Source: an uncultured Clostridia bacterium (GTDB lineage Bacteria; Bacillota; Clostridia; Oscillospirales; Ruminococcaceae). From it: a DNA stretch of 10,492 nt. The notes under the pieces are model-generated. The model saw only the letters and a list, made by a program, of their open reading frames with translations, had not been told where the DNA came from and ran no database searches. Below, piece by piece: positions 1 through 6,488 of the stretch (positions within the stretch are counted from its first letter, which is position 1; each line of letters starts with the position of its first letter). The stretch is taken from contig CAMHBE010000041.1 of the NCBI GenBank assembly GCA_946183095.1, positions 1 through 10,492 of the forward strand, read 5' to 3'. A program made the translations under genes and the position numbers.

Positions 1-927
1 TCTTTCGGCAACTTTTACGGGCATACCGGTCTCTTTGTTTATCAGCTTGTCAAGCCCTTTGAGCAGCGCCCCGCCGCCTGCGAGCATGATACCCTGATCT
101 ATGATATCCGCCGACAGCTCCGGAGGTGTCTTTTCGAGCGTCACCTTGATAGCTTCGACAACATGGCTGAGAGGTTCCGCAAGAGCCTCGCGTATCTCTT
201 CGCTCGTGATGGTGATGTTCTCCGGCAGACCGTTGAGCAGGTTGCGCCCCTTGATATCCATGACCGGCTCATTTTCGCTGTACGGATACGCAGAACCTAT
301 GGCTATCTTGATGTTTTCGGCTGTGCGCTCACCGATAAGCAGATTATAGCGCTTTTTGATGTAGTTTATGATCGAGTTGTCAAATTCGTCGCCCGCGACA
401 CGAACGGAACGTGAAGTTACGATACCGCCGAGGGATATCACCGCGACTTCGCTGGTACCGCCGCCGATATCGACTATCATGCTGCCGGTAGGGTCGGCCA
501 CCGGGAGTCCCGCGCCGATAGCGGCAGCCATAGGTTCTTCGATTATTGAGACACGTTTTGCGCCCGCACTCTGCGTGGCTTCTTTTACCGCTCTGCGCTC
601 TACCGCCGTAACGCCCGACGGGATGCAGATGATCACACGGGTCTTTACGAACTTTCTGCCCTTGACCGCTTTGGAGATGAACTCCTGAAGCATACTGGTG
701 GTCATGTCAAAATCCGCGATAACTCCGTCTTTCAGCGGTCTTACGGCAACTATGGAACCGGGTGTGCGTCCGATGACATCCTTAGCTTCCTGACCGACGT
801 ATCTTACACGCTCATACTTTACGTCAACGGCAACAACGCTGGGCTCGCGGATTATGATGCCCTTACCGCGCATATACACGAGGGTATTTGCTGTTCCGAG
901 GTCTATACCTATATCTTTTGTAAACAT
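1..927 (-). CDS. mreB: Rod-shape-determining protein MreB, C-terminus cut by window edge
   Basis: MreB is the bacterial actin homologue that forms ATP-dependent filaments under the membrane and guides peptidoglycan synthesis along the cell side wall. The frame is open from an ATG at 927 to the left edge, giving 309 codons; MreB is usually about 330-345 aa, so some 25-35 residues are missing. The actin-fold nucleotide motifs are visible: phosphate-1 loop DLGTANT (residues 9-15), phosphate-2 loop DIGGGTSE (153-160) and the adenosine motif LAGGGALL (282-289). The start [15 protein letters not shown] is typical of Firmicutes MreB. GGAGG at 932-936 is a clear ribosome binding site, though only 4 nt from the ATG. 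The gene follows a 189-nt gap with its own promoter, so it probably begins a separate unit; mreC/mreD could lie beyond the left edge, which cannot be seen. A paralogue such as Mbl cannot be fully excluded. Confidence 0.96.
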   Translation of the reverse strand, partial: MFTKDIGIDLGTANTLVYMRGKGIIIREPSVVAVDVKYERVRYVGQEAKDVIGRTPGSIVAVRPLKDGVIADFDMTTSMLQEFISKAVKGRKFVKTRVIICIPSGVTAVERRAVKEATQSAGAKRVSIIEEPMAAAIGAGLPVADPTGSMIVDIGGGTSEVAVISLGGIVTSRSVRVAGDEFDNSIINYIKKRYNLLIGERTAENIKIAIGSAYPYSENEPVMDIKGRNLLNGLPENITITSEEIREALAEPLSHVVEAIKVTLEKTPPELSADIIDQGIMLAGGGALLKGLDKLINKETGMPVKVAER

Positions 928-1116
928 ACTGCCTCCGAAATTCTATCTATGCAAATAATTTGCCTATTTTCATAACATTACTATTATATCACGATTTCGG
1001 CAATGTTACAACTTGCAAAAGATTAAAATTTTACGGAATATTATGGTATTTTATTAGTCAAAATGTCTTACGCCGCATTAAACCGTGCATCGGCAACGTT
1101 TACACAAGACAGGAGG
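928..1116. other. Intergenic region between dut and mreB
   Basis: This is the largest gap in the window (189 nt) and the only one with a clear AT-rich promoter. The dut-proximal half (about 1070-1108) can fold weakly on the minus strand: GTCTT pairs with AAGAC and an inner GCCG with CGGC, followed by ATTTT. The internal loops are large and asymmetric, so I do not call it a terminator. Read-through from dut into mreB is therefore possible. No convincing small gene is seen: the open frame on the plus strand at 960-1160 runs into the dut antisense and lacks a credible ribosome binding site. Confidence 0.6.
976..1011 (-). promoter_or_regulatory. Likely sigma-A promoter of mreB (extended -10)
   Basis: Reading the minus strand, a -35 element TTGTAA (1006-1011) and a perfect -10 TATAAT (983-988) are separated by 17 nt. 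A TG one base upstream of the -10 makes it an extended -10 (TGATATAAT). Transcription would begin near 976, leaving a leader of roughly 50 nt before the mreB ATG at 927. The surrounding stretch is clearly more AT-rich than the genes on either side. The match to the vegetative consensus is strong, but it is inferred from sequence alone. Confidence 0.75.
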
Positions 1117-1554
1117 TCATCTTCCCGTTGATCCGAAGCCGCCTTCTCCCCTTTCGGTGAAGCCGAGTTCGTCGCGTTCGGTGTATATCGGAACGAGCAC
1201 GGGCAGTATGACGAGCTGTGCGATGCGGTCGCCGTGCCTTATGATATACGGTTCGTCGGAATGATTTATGAGCGGTACTTTTATCTCGCCGCGGTAGTCG
1301 CTGTCGATAACTCCCACGCAGTTTGCAAGCGATACGCCGTGCTTGCTCGAAACGGAGCTGCGCGGAAAGACAAATCCGCCGCTGCGTCTGTCGAGCAGCT
1401 CTATGGCGATTCCCGTCGGTATCAGCTTTCTCTCGCCCGGTGCTATCCTCACATCCTTGTCAAGGCACGCGAACAGGTCGGCTCCCGCGCTTCCGGGAGT
1501 TGCACGGTACGGCAGCTTTGCCCTTTCATCCAGCTTTTTTACAAATATGTTCAA
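1117..1554 (-). CDS. dut: Deoxyuridine 5'-triphosphate nucleotidohydrolase (dUTPase)
   Basis: dUTPase hydrolyses dUTP to dUMP and pyrophosphate, keeping uracil out of DNA and supplying dUMP for dTMP synthesis. The protein is 145 aa, the normal size of the homotrimeric family, and all five family motifs are present: ATPGSAGADL (residues ~19-28), PRSSVSSKHG, GVIDSDYRGEI with the catalytic Asp, GDRIAQLV, and the C-terminal RGEGGFGSTG arm that closes over the active site. The frame has no ATG near its start. The first possible codon is TTG at 1552-1554, directly after the TGA of the upstream U32 gene, and it yields the expected N-terminus MNIFVKKLDERAKLP. A G-run (1563-1568) lies 8 nt upstream and can act as the ribosome binding site. 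Translation is probably coupled to the U32 gene. Confidence 0.96.
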   Translation of the reverse strand: MNIFVKKLDERAKLPYRATPGSAGADLFACLDKDVRIAPGERKLIPTGIAIELLDRRSGGFVFPRSSVSSKHGVSLANCVGVIDSDYRGEIKVPLINHSDEPYIIRHGDRIAQLVILPVLVPIYTERDELGFTERGEGGFGSTGR

Positions 1555-2301
1555 TCACATTACCCCCCGGTAATAAAGTCCGCGCGTGATATCCGGCAGG
1601 TCGATGCTCCGCCCGTGAGCGTATGCCGTGACCACCGGCGTGATATCGTCCTCCGTGGTGAAGCGCAGCACCGCGAAATCCGTGCGGAAGTCCGCAAGAC
1701 GGTCGCTCAGCACCAGAACGTTGCTGTTCAGTATCTCCACCGTGTTCTCGCCGCACAGCACGTCAAGTTTATTGCCCTTGCGGTCGGTGAGCTGCCTGCC
1801 GCAGCGCGGTCTTCCGCAGGGCTTTCCGTCGCTTATCGGACAGCGTCTGTTGAGCATAAGCGGGAGTTTCCCGTAAGCTAGAAATCCCGTCGGTATCGGC
1901 TTATCGAGCGCGTTTATGCGGCGCACCGTGAGTTCCGGCGAAACTATCATATCGCATACCCCGCATTCCGCGAAAAAACGCATCGTCTCGCTGTTCGTGC
2001 AGTTGAGACGGTTCCCGCCGTGTACGATATACCCGCAGTCCTTCAGCAGCTCTGCATGACCTGTGGTGTGTGCCAGCGCACGGGTGAACCCCTTTTCACG
2101 CAGAGCGGTGAATCCACGGCGGACGTCATCTTCGCAGTCGGCGAGATATTCCGGCGGCAGCAGCACCACGCGTTCCTCGTTTCCGGCAGCGTTTTCCGCG
2201 AGCCGCGACGGTGCATACACAAGACCGATATCGCTGCACGACAGCGCCTGTGCAAGCTGTCCGGAAGAATACACCCACGCCCTCAGTTCCATGAAGCTCA
2301 T
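1555..2301 (-). CDS. Short U32-family protein, resembling only the C-terminal half of long Clostridial U32 proteins
   Basis: The protein has 248 aa. U32 (collagenase-like 'peptidase') proteins include E. coli RlhA and TrhP, which act in RNA hydroxylation rather than proteolysis. Recognisable family sequence runs from about residue 92 to the end: VHGGNRLNCTNSET, MIVSPELT, the YGKLPLMLNRRCPI stretch, a DRKG segment, and a closing TRGLYYRGV. Cys154, Cys162, Cys167 and Cys183 resemble the cysteine cluster that binds iron-sulfur in some members. What is missing is the usual N-terminal part with its LAPAG-type motif: the first 90 residues do not show it. It therefore looks like a free-standing version of the second half of the 650-800 aa Clostridial form. 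Its ATG overlaps the recN stop by 4 nt (ATGA), and the next gene dut begins right after its stop, so the three are co-translated. Function is not known; a tRNA/rRNA modification role is only a family-based guess. Confidence 0.8.
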   Translation of the reverse strand: MSFMELRAWVYSSGQLAQALSCSDIGLVYAPSRLAENAAGNEERVVLLPPEYLADCEDDVRRGFTALREKGFTRALAHTTGHAELLKDCGYIVHGGNRLNCTNSETMRFFAECGVCDMIVSPELTVRRINALDKPIPTGFLAYGKLPLMLNRRCPISDGKPCGRPRCGRQLTDRKGNKLDVLCGENTVEILNSNVLVLSDRLADFRTDFAVLRFTTEDDITPVVTAYAHGRSIDLPDITRGLYYRGVM

Positions 2302-3965
2302 GTTGCCGCCTCACCTCTGCGCGCGATAAGCTCTTCCGCCGTCTGCATCGACGTGTCGCTGTCATCGCCCGATATCAGCCTTGCAACTTCTTCGACTTTC
2401 TCCTCATGCGTCAGCGAATGTACCGTCGTGTATGTCCGGGTATCGTCGGTGTTTTTGCGTATGAGCAGATGATTGTCGGAAAGTGCCGCTATCTGCGCAA
2501 GATGCGTAACGCAGATCACCTGCCGTTTTCCGGATATCTCGGACAGTTTCGTACCGACCTTGCGTGCGGCGCGTCCGCTGATACCCGTGTCTATCTCGTC
2601 GAATATCATGGTGGGTGTATCGTCGCTCTCTGCGGATACGCTCTTTATCGCAAGCATTATTCGGGAAAGTTCGCCGCCGGATGCCGCTTTTGCAATGGGT
2701 TTGAGATCCTCGCCCTTGTTCACGGATATCATCAGTTCGACGTTATCCATGCCGTTGACGGTGATCTTGCCCTGCGTGATATCGAAATACAGCCGCACAT
2801 CGGGCATATCGAGGAACCGCAGCTGTTCGGTCATCTCCTCGGTCAGCTTGTCCGCAGCCTTGCGGCGGAGTTCCGATATCTCCCCCGCCATGCGCCTTAC
2901 TTCCTCGGCGGTGCGGTGTCTTTCCTCGTTCAGCTCAGCAAGGGTGTTGTCACACTCGGAAAGTTCTTCCAGTTCCCGCTTCCATTCCTCGCATTTATCT
3001 ATGATCTCGTCCGTTTCCAGACCGTATCTGCGTTTCAGCCAGAGTATGCCGCTCATCTTCTCTTCGAGAGCCTGCAAGCTCTCCTCGCCGTCGCTGTCCG
3101 GCAGCAGTTCGCTGACATCGGCTCCGATATCCCGCAGCTCCACGGAAAGTGACCGCAGACGTGCGGAGAGTTCCTCACATTCGGGGACGTACTGCTTTAT
3201 CCCGTCGAGCAGCTTTGCGGCAGCGTCGGTCATATCCGCCGCGCCCTGTTCCCCGTCGTCGCCGGAAATGCCGACAGACGCGCCGGACAGTGCGTTCGTG
3301 ATATCTTCGAGGTTGCGGGCACGGTCGAGCTTTTCCGATATCAGCGCTTCATCGCCCTTTTTCAGTTTCAGCTTTTCGACGGCAGCTATGTCTTCCTGCA
3401 ATTTCGATATGCGGTCATCCTTTTCGCTGTTTTCTGCTTCGAGCAGCTTTATGCGCCTTGTCAGCGACGAGAACACCCTGAAAACTCCCGCGTATTCCGA
3501 AAGTTTTTCACCAAGCCCCGCGCAGTTGTCGATAAGTTCGCGCTGGTTCGCATTATCTATAAGTATGCGGGTATCATGCTGACCGTGTATGTCGATAAGT
3601 CCCACGGCTATATCTTTCAGCATCGCGGCGGTGGCGGGCTGACCGTTGATGCGCACCTGTCCCTTGCCGTCGGCGGAGATATCACGCTTTATGAGCAGTT
3701 CACCGTCCGCGGGATAGCCGTTTTCGGTGAGTTTTTCCGCAACGCGGGCGGGTATGCTGTCGAAAACGGCGGAAACGCTCGCTTTTGTCGTTCCCGTGCG
3801 TATCAGCTCCTTATGCGCCCTTCCGCCGAGCACAGCGTTTATCGCACCTATGAGGATGCTCTTTCCGGCGCCTGTCTCGCCGGAGAAAACGTTGAACCCG
3901 TCGGTGAATGTTATGTCGGCTTTTTCAATGACCGCGAGATTTTCAATATACAGTTCCTTTAACAT
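2298..3965 (-). CDS. recN: DNA repair protein RecN
   Basis: RecN is an SMC-like ATPase that gathers at double-strand breaks and promotes recombinational repair. The 555-aa length matches the family. Walker A is GETGAGKS at residues 29-36, the ABC signature is ASGGELSR at 428-435, and Walker B is MIFDE at 453-457 followed by IDTGISG and the later VTHLAQIA switch histidine. The middle (about 150-380) is rich in Glu, Lys, Leu and Arg, as expected for the antiparallel coiled coil, and is shorter than in true SMC proteins. The ATG at 3965 gives MLKELYIENLAVIEK, the usual RecN start, 10 nt after the argR stop. The ribosome binding site is poor (GAGTGA), which suggests coupling to argR. I did not see a LexA-type operator immediately ahead of it. 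The argR-recN pair is a common Gram-positive arrangement. Confidence 0.97.
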   Translation of the reverse strand: MLKELYIENLAVIEKADITFTDGFNVFSGETGAGKSILIGAINAVLGGRAHKELIRTGTTKASVSAVFDSIPARVAEKLTENGYPADGELLIKRDISADGKGQVRINGQPATAAMLKDIAVGLIDIHGQHDTRILIDNANQRELIDNCAGLGEKLSEYAGVFRVFSSLTRRIKLLEAENSEKDDRISKLQEDIAAVEKLKLKKGDEALISEKLDRARNLEDITNALSGASVGISGDDGEQGAADMTDAAAKLLDGIKQYVPECEELSARLRSLSVELRDIGADVSELLPDSDGEESLQALEEKMSGILWLKRRYGLETDEIIDKCEEWKRELEELSECDNTLAELNEERHRTAEEVRRMAGEISELRRKAADKLTEEMTEQLRFLDMPDVRLYFDITQGKITVNGMDNVELMISVNKGEDLKPIAKAASGGELSRIMLAIKSVSAESDDTPTMIFDEIDTGISGRAARKVGTKLSEISGKRQVICVTHLAQIAALSDNHLLIRKNTDDTRTYTTVHSLTHEEKVEEVARLISGDDSDTSMQTAEELIARRGEAAT

Positions 3966-3975
3966 ATCACTCAGC

Positions 3976-4413
3976 CTATATCATCTTTTTCAGAGAGTCC
4001 GCAAGTCTGACCGCGTCGCTCTCCGTTCTTGCAAGAATAAAAATAGTATCGTCGCCGGATATCGTACCGACCACGCTTTCCATGTTCATGGCGTCGAACA
4101 TTGCGCAGACCGCGCTTGCAAGACCCGCTCTGCACTTCACGCAGACCATGTTTCCCGCACTTTCGACACGGTTCACCGACTGTCCGAAGATGCCCGTGAA
4201 CTGCCGCTTGCTGGCATTCGACGCGCGCATATAGCAGGCAACGCCGTTGTCGGACAGCGCCTTTTCCAGCGAAAGCTCATTTATATCGCGGGAGACCGTC
4301 GCCTGCGTGACATTGTAACCACGCTCACTGAGCTTTTCGCGCAGCATTTCCTGATTTTCTATCTCAAACTCGGAGATGAGCGCGAGTATCTCCGAGTGAC
4401 GTTTCGATTTCAT
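3976..4413 (-). CDS. argR: Arginine repressor ArgR (AhrC-type)
   Basis: ArgR is a hexameric, arginine-sensing transcription factor that represses arginine biosynthesis and, in Bacillus, activates catabolism. The 145 aa are close to the usual 149-156. An N-terminal winged helix-turn-helix contains TQATVSRDINEL (residues 36-47), and the C-terminal oligomerisation and arginine-binding domain carries GTISGDDTIF (116-125) with the Asp pair that contacts arginine. The ATG at 4413 has a good GAGGTG ribosome binding site, which overlaps the nadK stop codon at 4423-4425; the gap is only 9 nt, so translation is probably coupled. Its place between nadK and recN is conserved in Clostridia and Bacilli and does not by itself imply that these genes are arginine-regulated. 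I found no convincing ARG box in the window. Confidence 0.97.
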   Translation of the reverse strand: MKSKRHSEILALISEFEIENQEMLREKLSERGYNVTQATVSRDINELSLEKALSDNGVACYMRASNASKRQFTGIFGQSVNRVESAGNMVCVKCRAGLASAVCAMFDAMNMESVVGTISGDDTIFILARTESDAVRLADSLKKMI

Positions 4414-4422
4414 TGCAGCACC

Positions 4423-5277
4423 TCATTTCAGCGATGCCATAAGGTTTTTGGCAACAGCCCCGTAAAAGCTGTTCTCACCGGTTTCCACAAGCTCGAAGGT
4501 GACGGGAGAACGGCGGATGACGATATCGGTATCCGGCTCCAGCGGTATATTGCTGCTGCCGTCAACGCTGATATCCGCGCTGCTGCCCTCGTATCTCGCG
4601 TAGCCTACGGTGATGGTATCGTTCCCGCCGAACACCATAGGTCTGCTGAACAGGGTGTGCGGGCAAAGCGGGGTTAGTTCGATGCACTCAAGCGTCGGTT
4701 CGATTATAGTGCCGCCCGCTGACAGCGCGTATGCGGTGGAACCCGTCGGTGTGCTGAATATCAGCCCGTCGGCGCGTATGGTGAGCACGGTTATGCCGTT
4801 TATCTTTACGGTAAATTCCGGCAGCTTCACGTTCGTGTCTTTATACAGGACGATATCGTTCAGTGCGCGGTATTCTTTGCAGCCGTCCGCTGTCGGGATA
4901 TCAGCCGACAGCATCATCCTCCTGCTGACGGTGTATGTCCCGTCGGCAAGCGCGGAGAGCCTGTCGAGTTCATCCGCACCCAGCGCGGTCATGAATCCCA
5001 CGCGTCCGGTATTTATCCCGACAAGCGGCTTTCCCGCCGCGGCAGCTTTTCTCCCCCATTTGAGTATCATGCCGTCGCCGCCTATCGTCATCAGCATATC
5101 GCACGCCGCAACGGCTTCATCGTCCGGGACGTATTCCGCCCGCTCGTCATTGCACAGCGAACGGACGCTCTCCGCAAGCAGCGGCTTTATCCCGTATTCT
5201 TTCAGCTTCGCTATCACAGACGGCATTGCCGCTATGCTTTTCTGCTTGTCGAGACACGGGGCTATAAGAATGTTCAT
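4423..5277 (-). CDS. nadK: NAD kinase (ATP/polyphosphate-dependent)
   Basis: NAD kinase phosphorylates NAD to NADP in the cytoplasm, the only route to NADP. With the start at 5277 the protein has 284 aa, the normal length. Visible motifs are GGDG (residues 66-69), the GINTGRVGFM segment, ND at 140-141 (often NE), TPTGSTAY (176-183) and a C-terminal SVDG. I chose the ATG at 5277 because MNILIAPCLDKQ fits the first beta strand of the family and AGGAG (5285-5289) lies 7 nt upstream. An in-frame ATG at 5322 would add MIRVMRIITTFRSFE; it also has a strong ribosome binding site (GAGGAG, 5329-5334), so a 299-aa form may be made. Most automated callers could pick either. The gene follows tlyA closely and precedes argR, as in many Gram-positives. 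Confidence 0.93.
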   Translation of the reverse strand: MNILIAPCLDKQKSIAAMPSVIAKLKEYGIKPLLAESVRSLCNDERAEYVPDDEAVAACDMLMTIGGDGMILKWGRKAAAAGKPLVGINTGRVGFMTALGADELDRLSALADGTYTVSRRMMLSADIPTADGCKEYRALNDIVLYKDTNVKLPEFTVKINGITVLTIRADGLIFSTPTGSTAYALSAGGTIIEPTLECIELTPLCPHTLFSRPMVFGGNDTITVGYARYEGSSADISVDGSSNIPLEPDTDIVIRRSPVTFELVETGENSFYGAVAKNLMASLK

Positions 5278-5284
5278 TTCAAAA

Positions 5285-5334
5285 CTCCTGAATGTGGTGA
5301 TAATGCGCATTACGCGTATCATGCAGCGCTCCTC
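5285..5334 (-). promoter_or_regulatory. Two tandem Shine-Dalgarno sites giving two possible nadK starts
   Basis: GAGGAG at 5329-5334 overlaps the tlyA stop codon and sits 6 nt before the ATG at 5322. AGGAG at 5285-5289 sits 7 nt before the in-frame ATG at 5277. Both spacings are near ideal. The stretch between them contains the perfect 12-bp palindrome TAATGCGCATTA (5301-5312) joined to the 8-bp palindrome TACGCGTA (5311-5318). Whether both starts are used cannot be told from sequence. Confidence 0.55.
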
Positions 5335-6076
5335 ACGGTATTACGCAGTGCATGAGGTATTCAACATTGCCGTCGCCGCCGGTTATCTTCGAGGGAACGG
5401 TGCGGATATCCTCAAATCCGAGATCCGACGCAAAACCGCATATATCTCTGACGATACGCTCGCGGAGTTTCGGATCCCTGACAACTCCGCTCTTTCCGAT
5501 ACGCGCCTTTCCGATCTCGAACTGCGGCTTTATCAGCGTTACGCACACCGCGCCTCCGGCGGCAAAACGCGTAAGTTCCGGCAGTATTAGTTTCAGCGAG
5601 ATGAAGGAGACATCGGCGGATATAAAGTTCACAGGCTCCGGGATATCATTCCCGTCCGCCCTGCGGATATCCAGTTCTTCAAGCGATATCACCCGATTGT
5701 CGGCGCGCAGCTTTTCCGCAAGCTGCGACTTCCCCACATCGACCGCATATACCTTAGCAGCTCCGTTTTGCAGCATACAGTCCGTGAACCCGCCTGTTGA
5801 TGCTCCGACATCGAGACATACCGCACCCGTAAGGTCGAGCGAGAACTCCTCTATCGCCGTTTCGAGCTTCAGTCCGCCTCTGCCGACATATTTCGTAAGG
5901 TCGTTCAGATCGTGTATCTGTATCTCGGTACCGGCGGCATCGTCGAAACGTTCCGAGGGTCTTGCGACCGTCTTTCCGTTCACCGTTACACTTCCCGCGC
6001 CGATAAGCTCCTGCGCAGCCGTGCGGCTCTTTGCAAAGCCCTTCTCTGCCATTATGACATCTATGCGCTTTAACAT
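5333..6076 (-). CDS. tlyA: TlyA-family S4-domain / FtsJ-type rRNA 2'-O-methyltransferase
   Basis: TlyA proteins methylate rRNA ribose 2'-OH groups using S-adenosylmethionine; in Mycobacterium the targets are 16S C1409 and 23S C1920, and loss gives capreomycin resistance. The 247-aa protein starts with an S4 RNA-binding domain (residues 1-60, with GFAKSRTAAQELI and GSVTVNGK). The FtsJ-like Rossmann fold follows: SAM motif DVGASTGGFTD (89-99) and VYAVDVG. The expected catalytic set is present as K70 (GRGGLKL), D155 or nearby (SADVSF), K183 (LIKPQFE) and E239 (GNVEYL). It is slightly shorter than the usual 260-275 aa. The ATG at 6076 overlaps the end of the dxs frame by 7 nt, with only a modest ribosome binding site, which suggests coupling to dxs translation. 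In many Clostridia tlyA sits exactly between dxs and nadK. Hemolysin naming of this family is historical. Confidence 0.95.
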   Translation of the reverse strand: MLKRIDVIMAEKGFAKSRTAAQELIGAGSVTVNGKTVARPSERFDDAAGTEIQIHDLNDLTKYVGRGGLKLETAIEEFSLDLTGAVCLDVGASTGGFTDCMLQNGAAKVYAVDVGKSQLAEKLRADNRVISLEELDIRRADGNDIPEPVNFISADVSFISLKLILPELTRFAAGGAVCVTLIKPQFEIGKARIGKSGVVRDPKLRERIVRDICGFASDLGFEDIRTVPSKITGGDGNVEYLMHCVIP

Positions 6077-6483
6077 TGCCCGTCGTTTACCTTCTTTATC
6101 ATCCCGTCACGGTCAAGTCCGGCATCCCTCAGCTGCGTTTCGGCATCCGCCGCTCCGACCGCTCCCGTCACCGCGACTGTCTCGTATTTACCGCGAAAGC
6201 CGCGCCCGTTCAGCACCGGCAGCAGCTTTTCCGCGATACCGCCGCTTTTCATGCCCTCTTCAAAGAATATGACCCTTTTGTAGCCTGCGGCGATGTCTGC
6301 GACATCTTCCGGTATCGGGAATATTTTCAGCAGTATAAGCGAATCCGCGCCGTCGATATCCACCATGTCATGCGAGATGCGCCCGTAGGTGATCGTCAGC
6401 GTATCATTGCCGCTGCCGTTGTAGTAGTAGTCACGGTATTCCTCGTCAACGCCGTCGGGGCAGCTTCCGCGGGGGTACCGCAC
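6070..6483 (-). CDS. dxs: C-terminal domain of DXP synthase, out of frame with the rest of dxs
   Basis: This 137-codon frame starts with the conserved RYPRG motif of 1-deoxy-D-xylulose-5-phosphate synthase and carries its transketolase C-terminal domain: the TITYGRI strand, LLKIFPIP, and the FFEEGMKSGGIAE segment typical of Clostridial Dxs. The first start-like codon is GTG at 6483, but there is no ribosome binding site before it and no reason for an independent start within a domain. The preceding part of Dxs ends at a TAG at 6489-6491 in another frame. Adding one base near 6492-6500 would join the two into a product of about 590 aa, close to a normal Dxs. The domain shows no other damage, so the break is either recent or a sequencing/assembly error. 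The frame's stop TAA overlaps the tlyA start. Confidence 0.9.
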   Translation of the reverse strand: MRYPRGSCPDGVDEEYRDYYYNGSGNDTLTITYGRISHDMVDIDGADSLILLKIFPIPEDVADIAAGYKRVIFFEEGMKSGGIAEKLLPVLNGRGFRGKYETVAVTGAVGAADAETQLRDAGLDRDGMIKKVNDGQC

Positions 6484-6488
6484 AGCCG

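Noticed and set aside
1070..1108. Possible intrinsic terminator after dut
   Set aside because: The pairing GTCTT/AAGAC and GCCG/CGGC leaves large asymmetric loops and is followed by a broken T-run, so it is too weak to call.
960..1160. Possible small plus-strand gene of 66 codons in the dut-mreB gap
   Set aside because: No good ribosome binding site, composition like non-coding AT-rich DNA, and its end runs antisense into dut.
2473..3582. Long plus-strand open frame of 369 codons opposite recN
   Set aside because: It is extremely Ser-rich, matches no family I recognise, and lies fully antisense to an intact recN whose motifs are clear. It is a codon-bias shadow.
5270..5300. Possible ArgR operator near the nadK start (ATTCA and TGAA half-sites)
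   Set aside because: Half-site spacing and central bases do not match the ARG box, and the similarity is at the level expected by chance.
3727..5590. Plus-strand open frames of 316 and 326 codons opposite recN, argR, nadK and tlyA
   Set aside because: They cross several real genes on the other strand, have low-complexity Ser/Ala/His composition and no recognisable motif.
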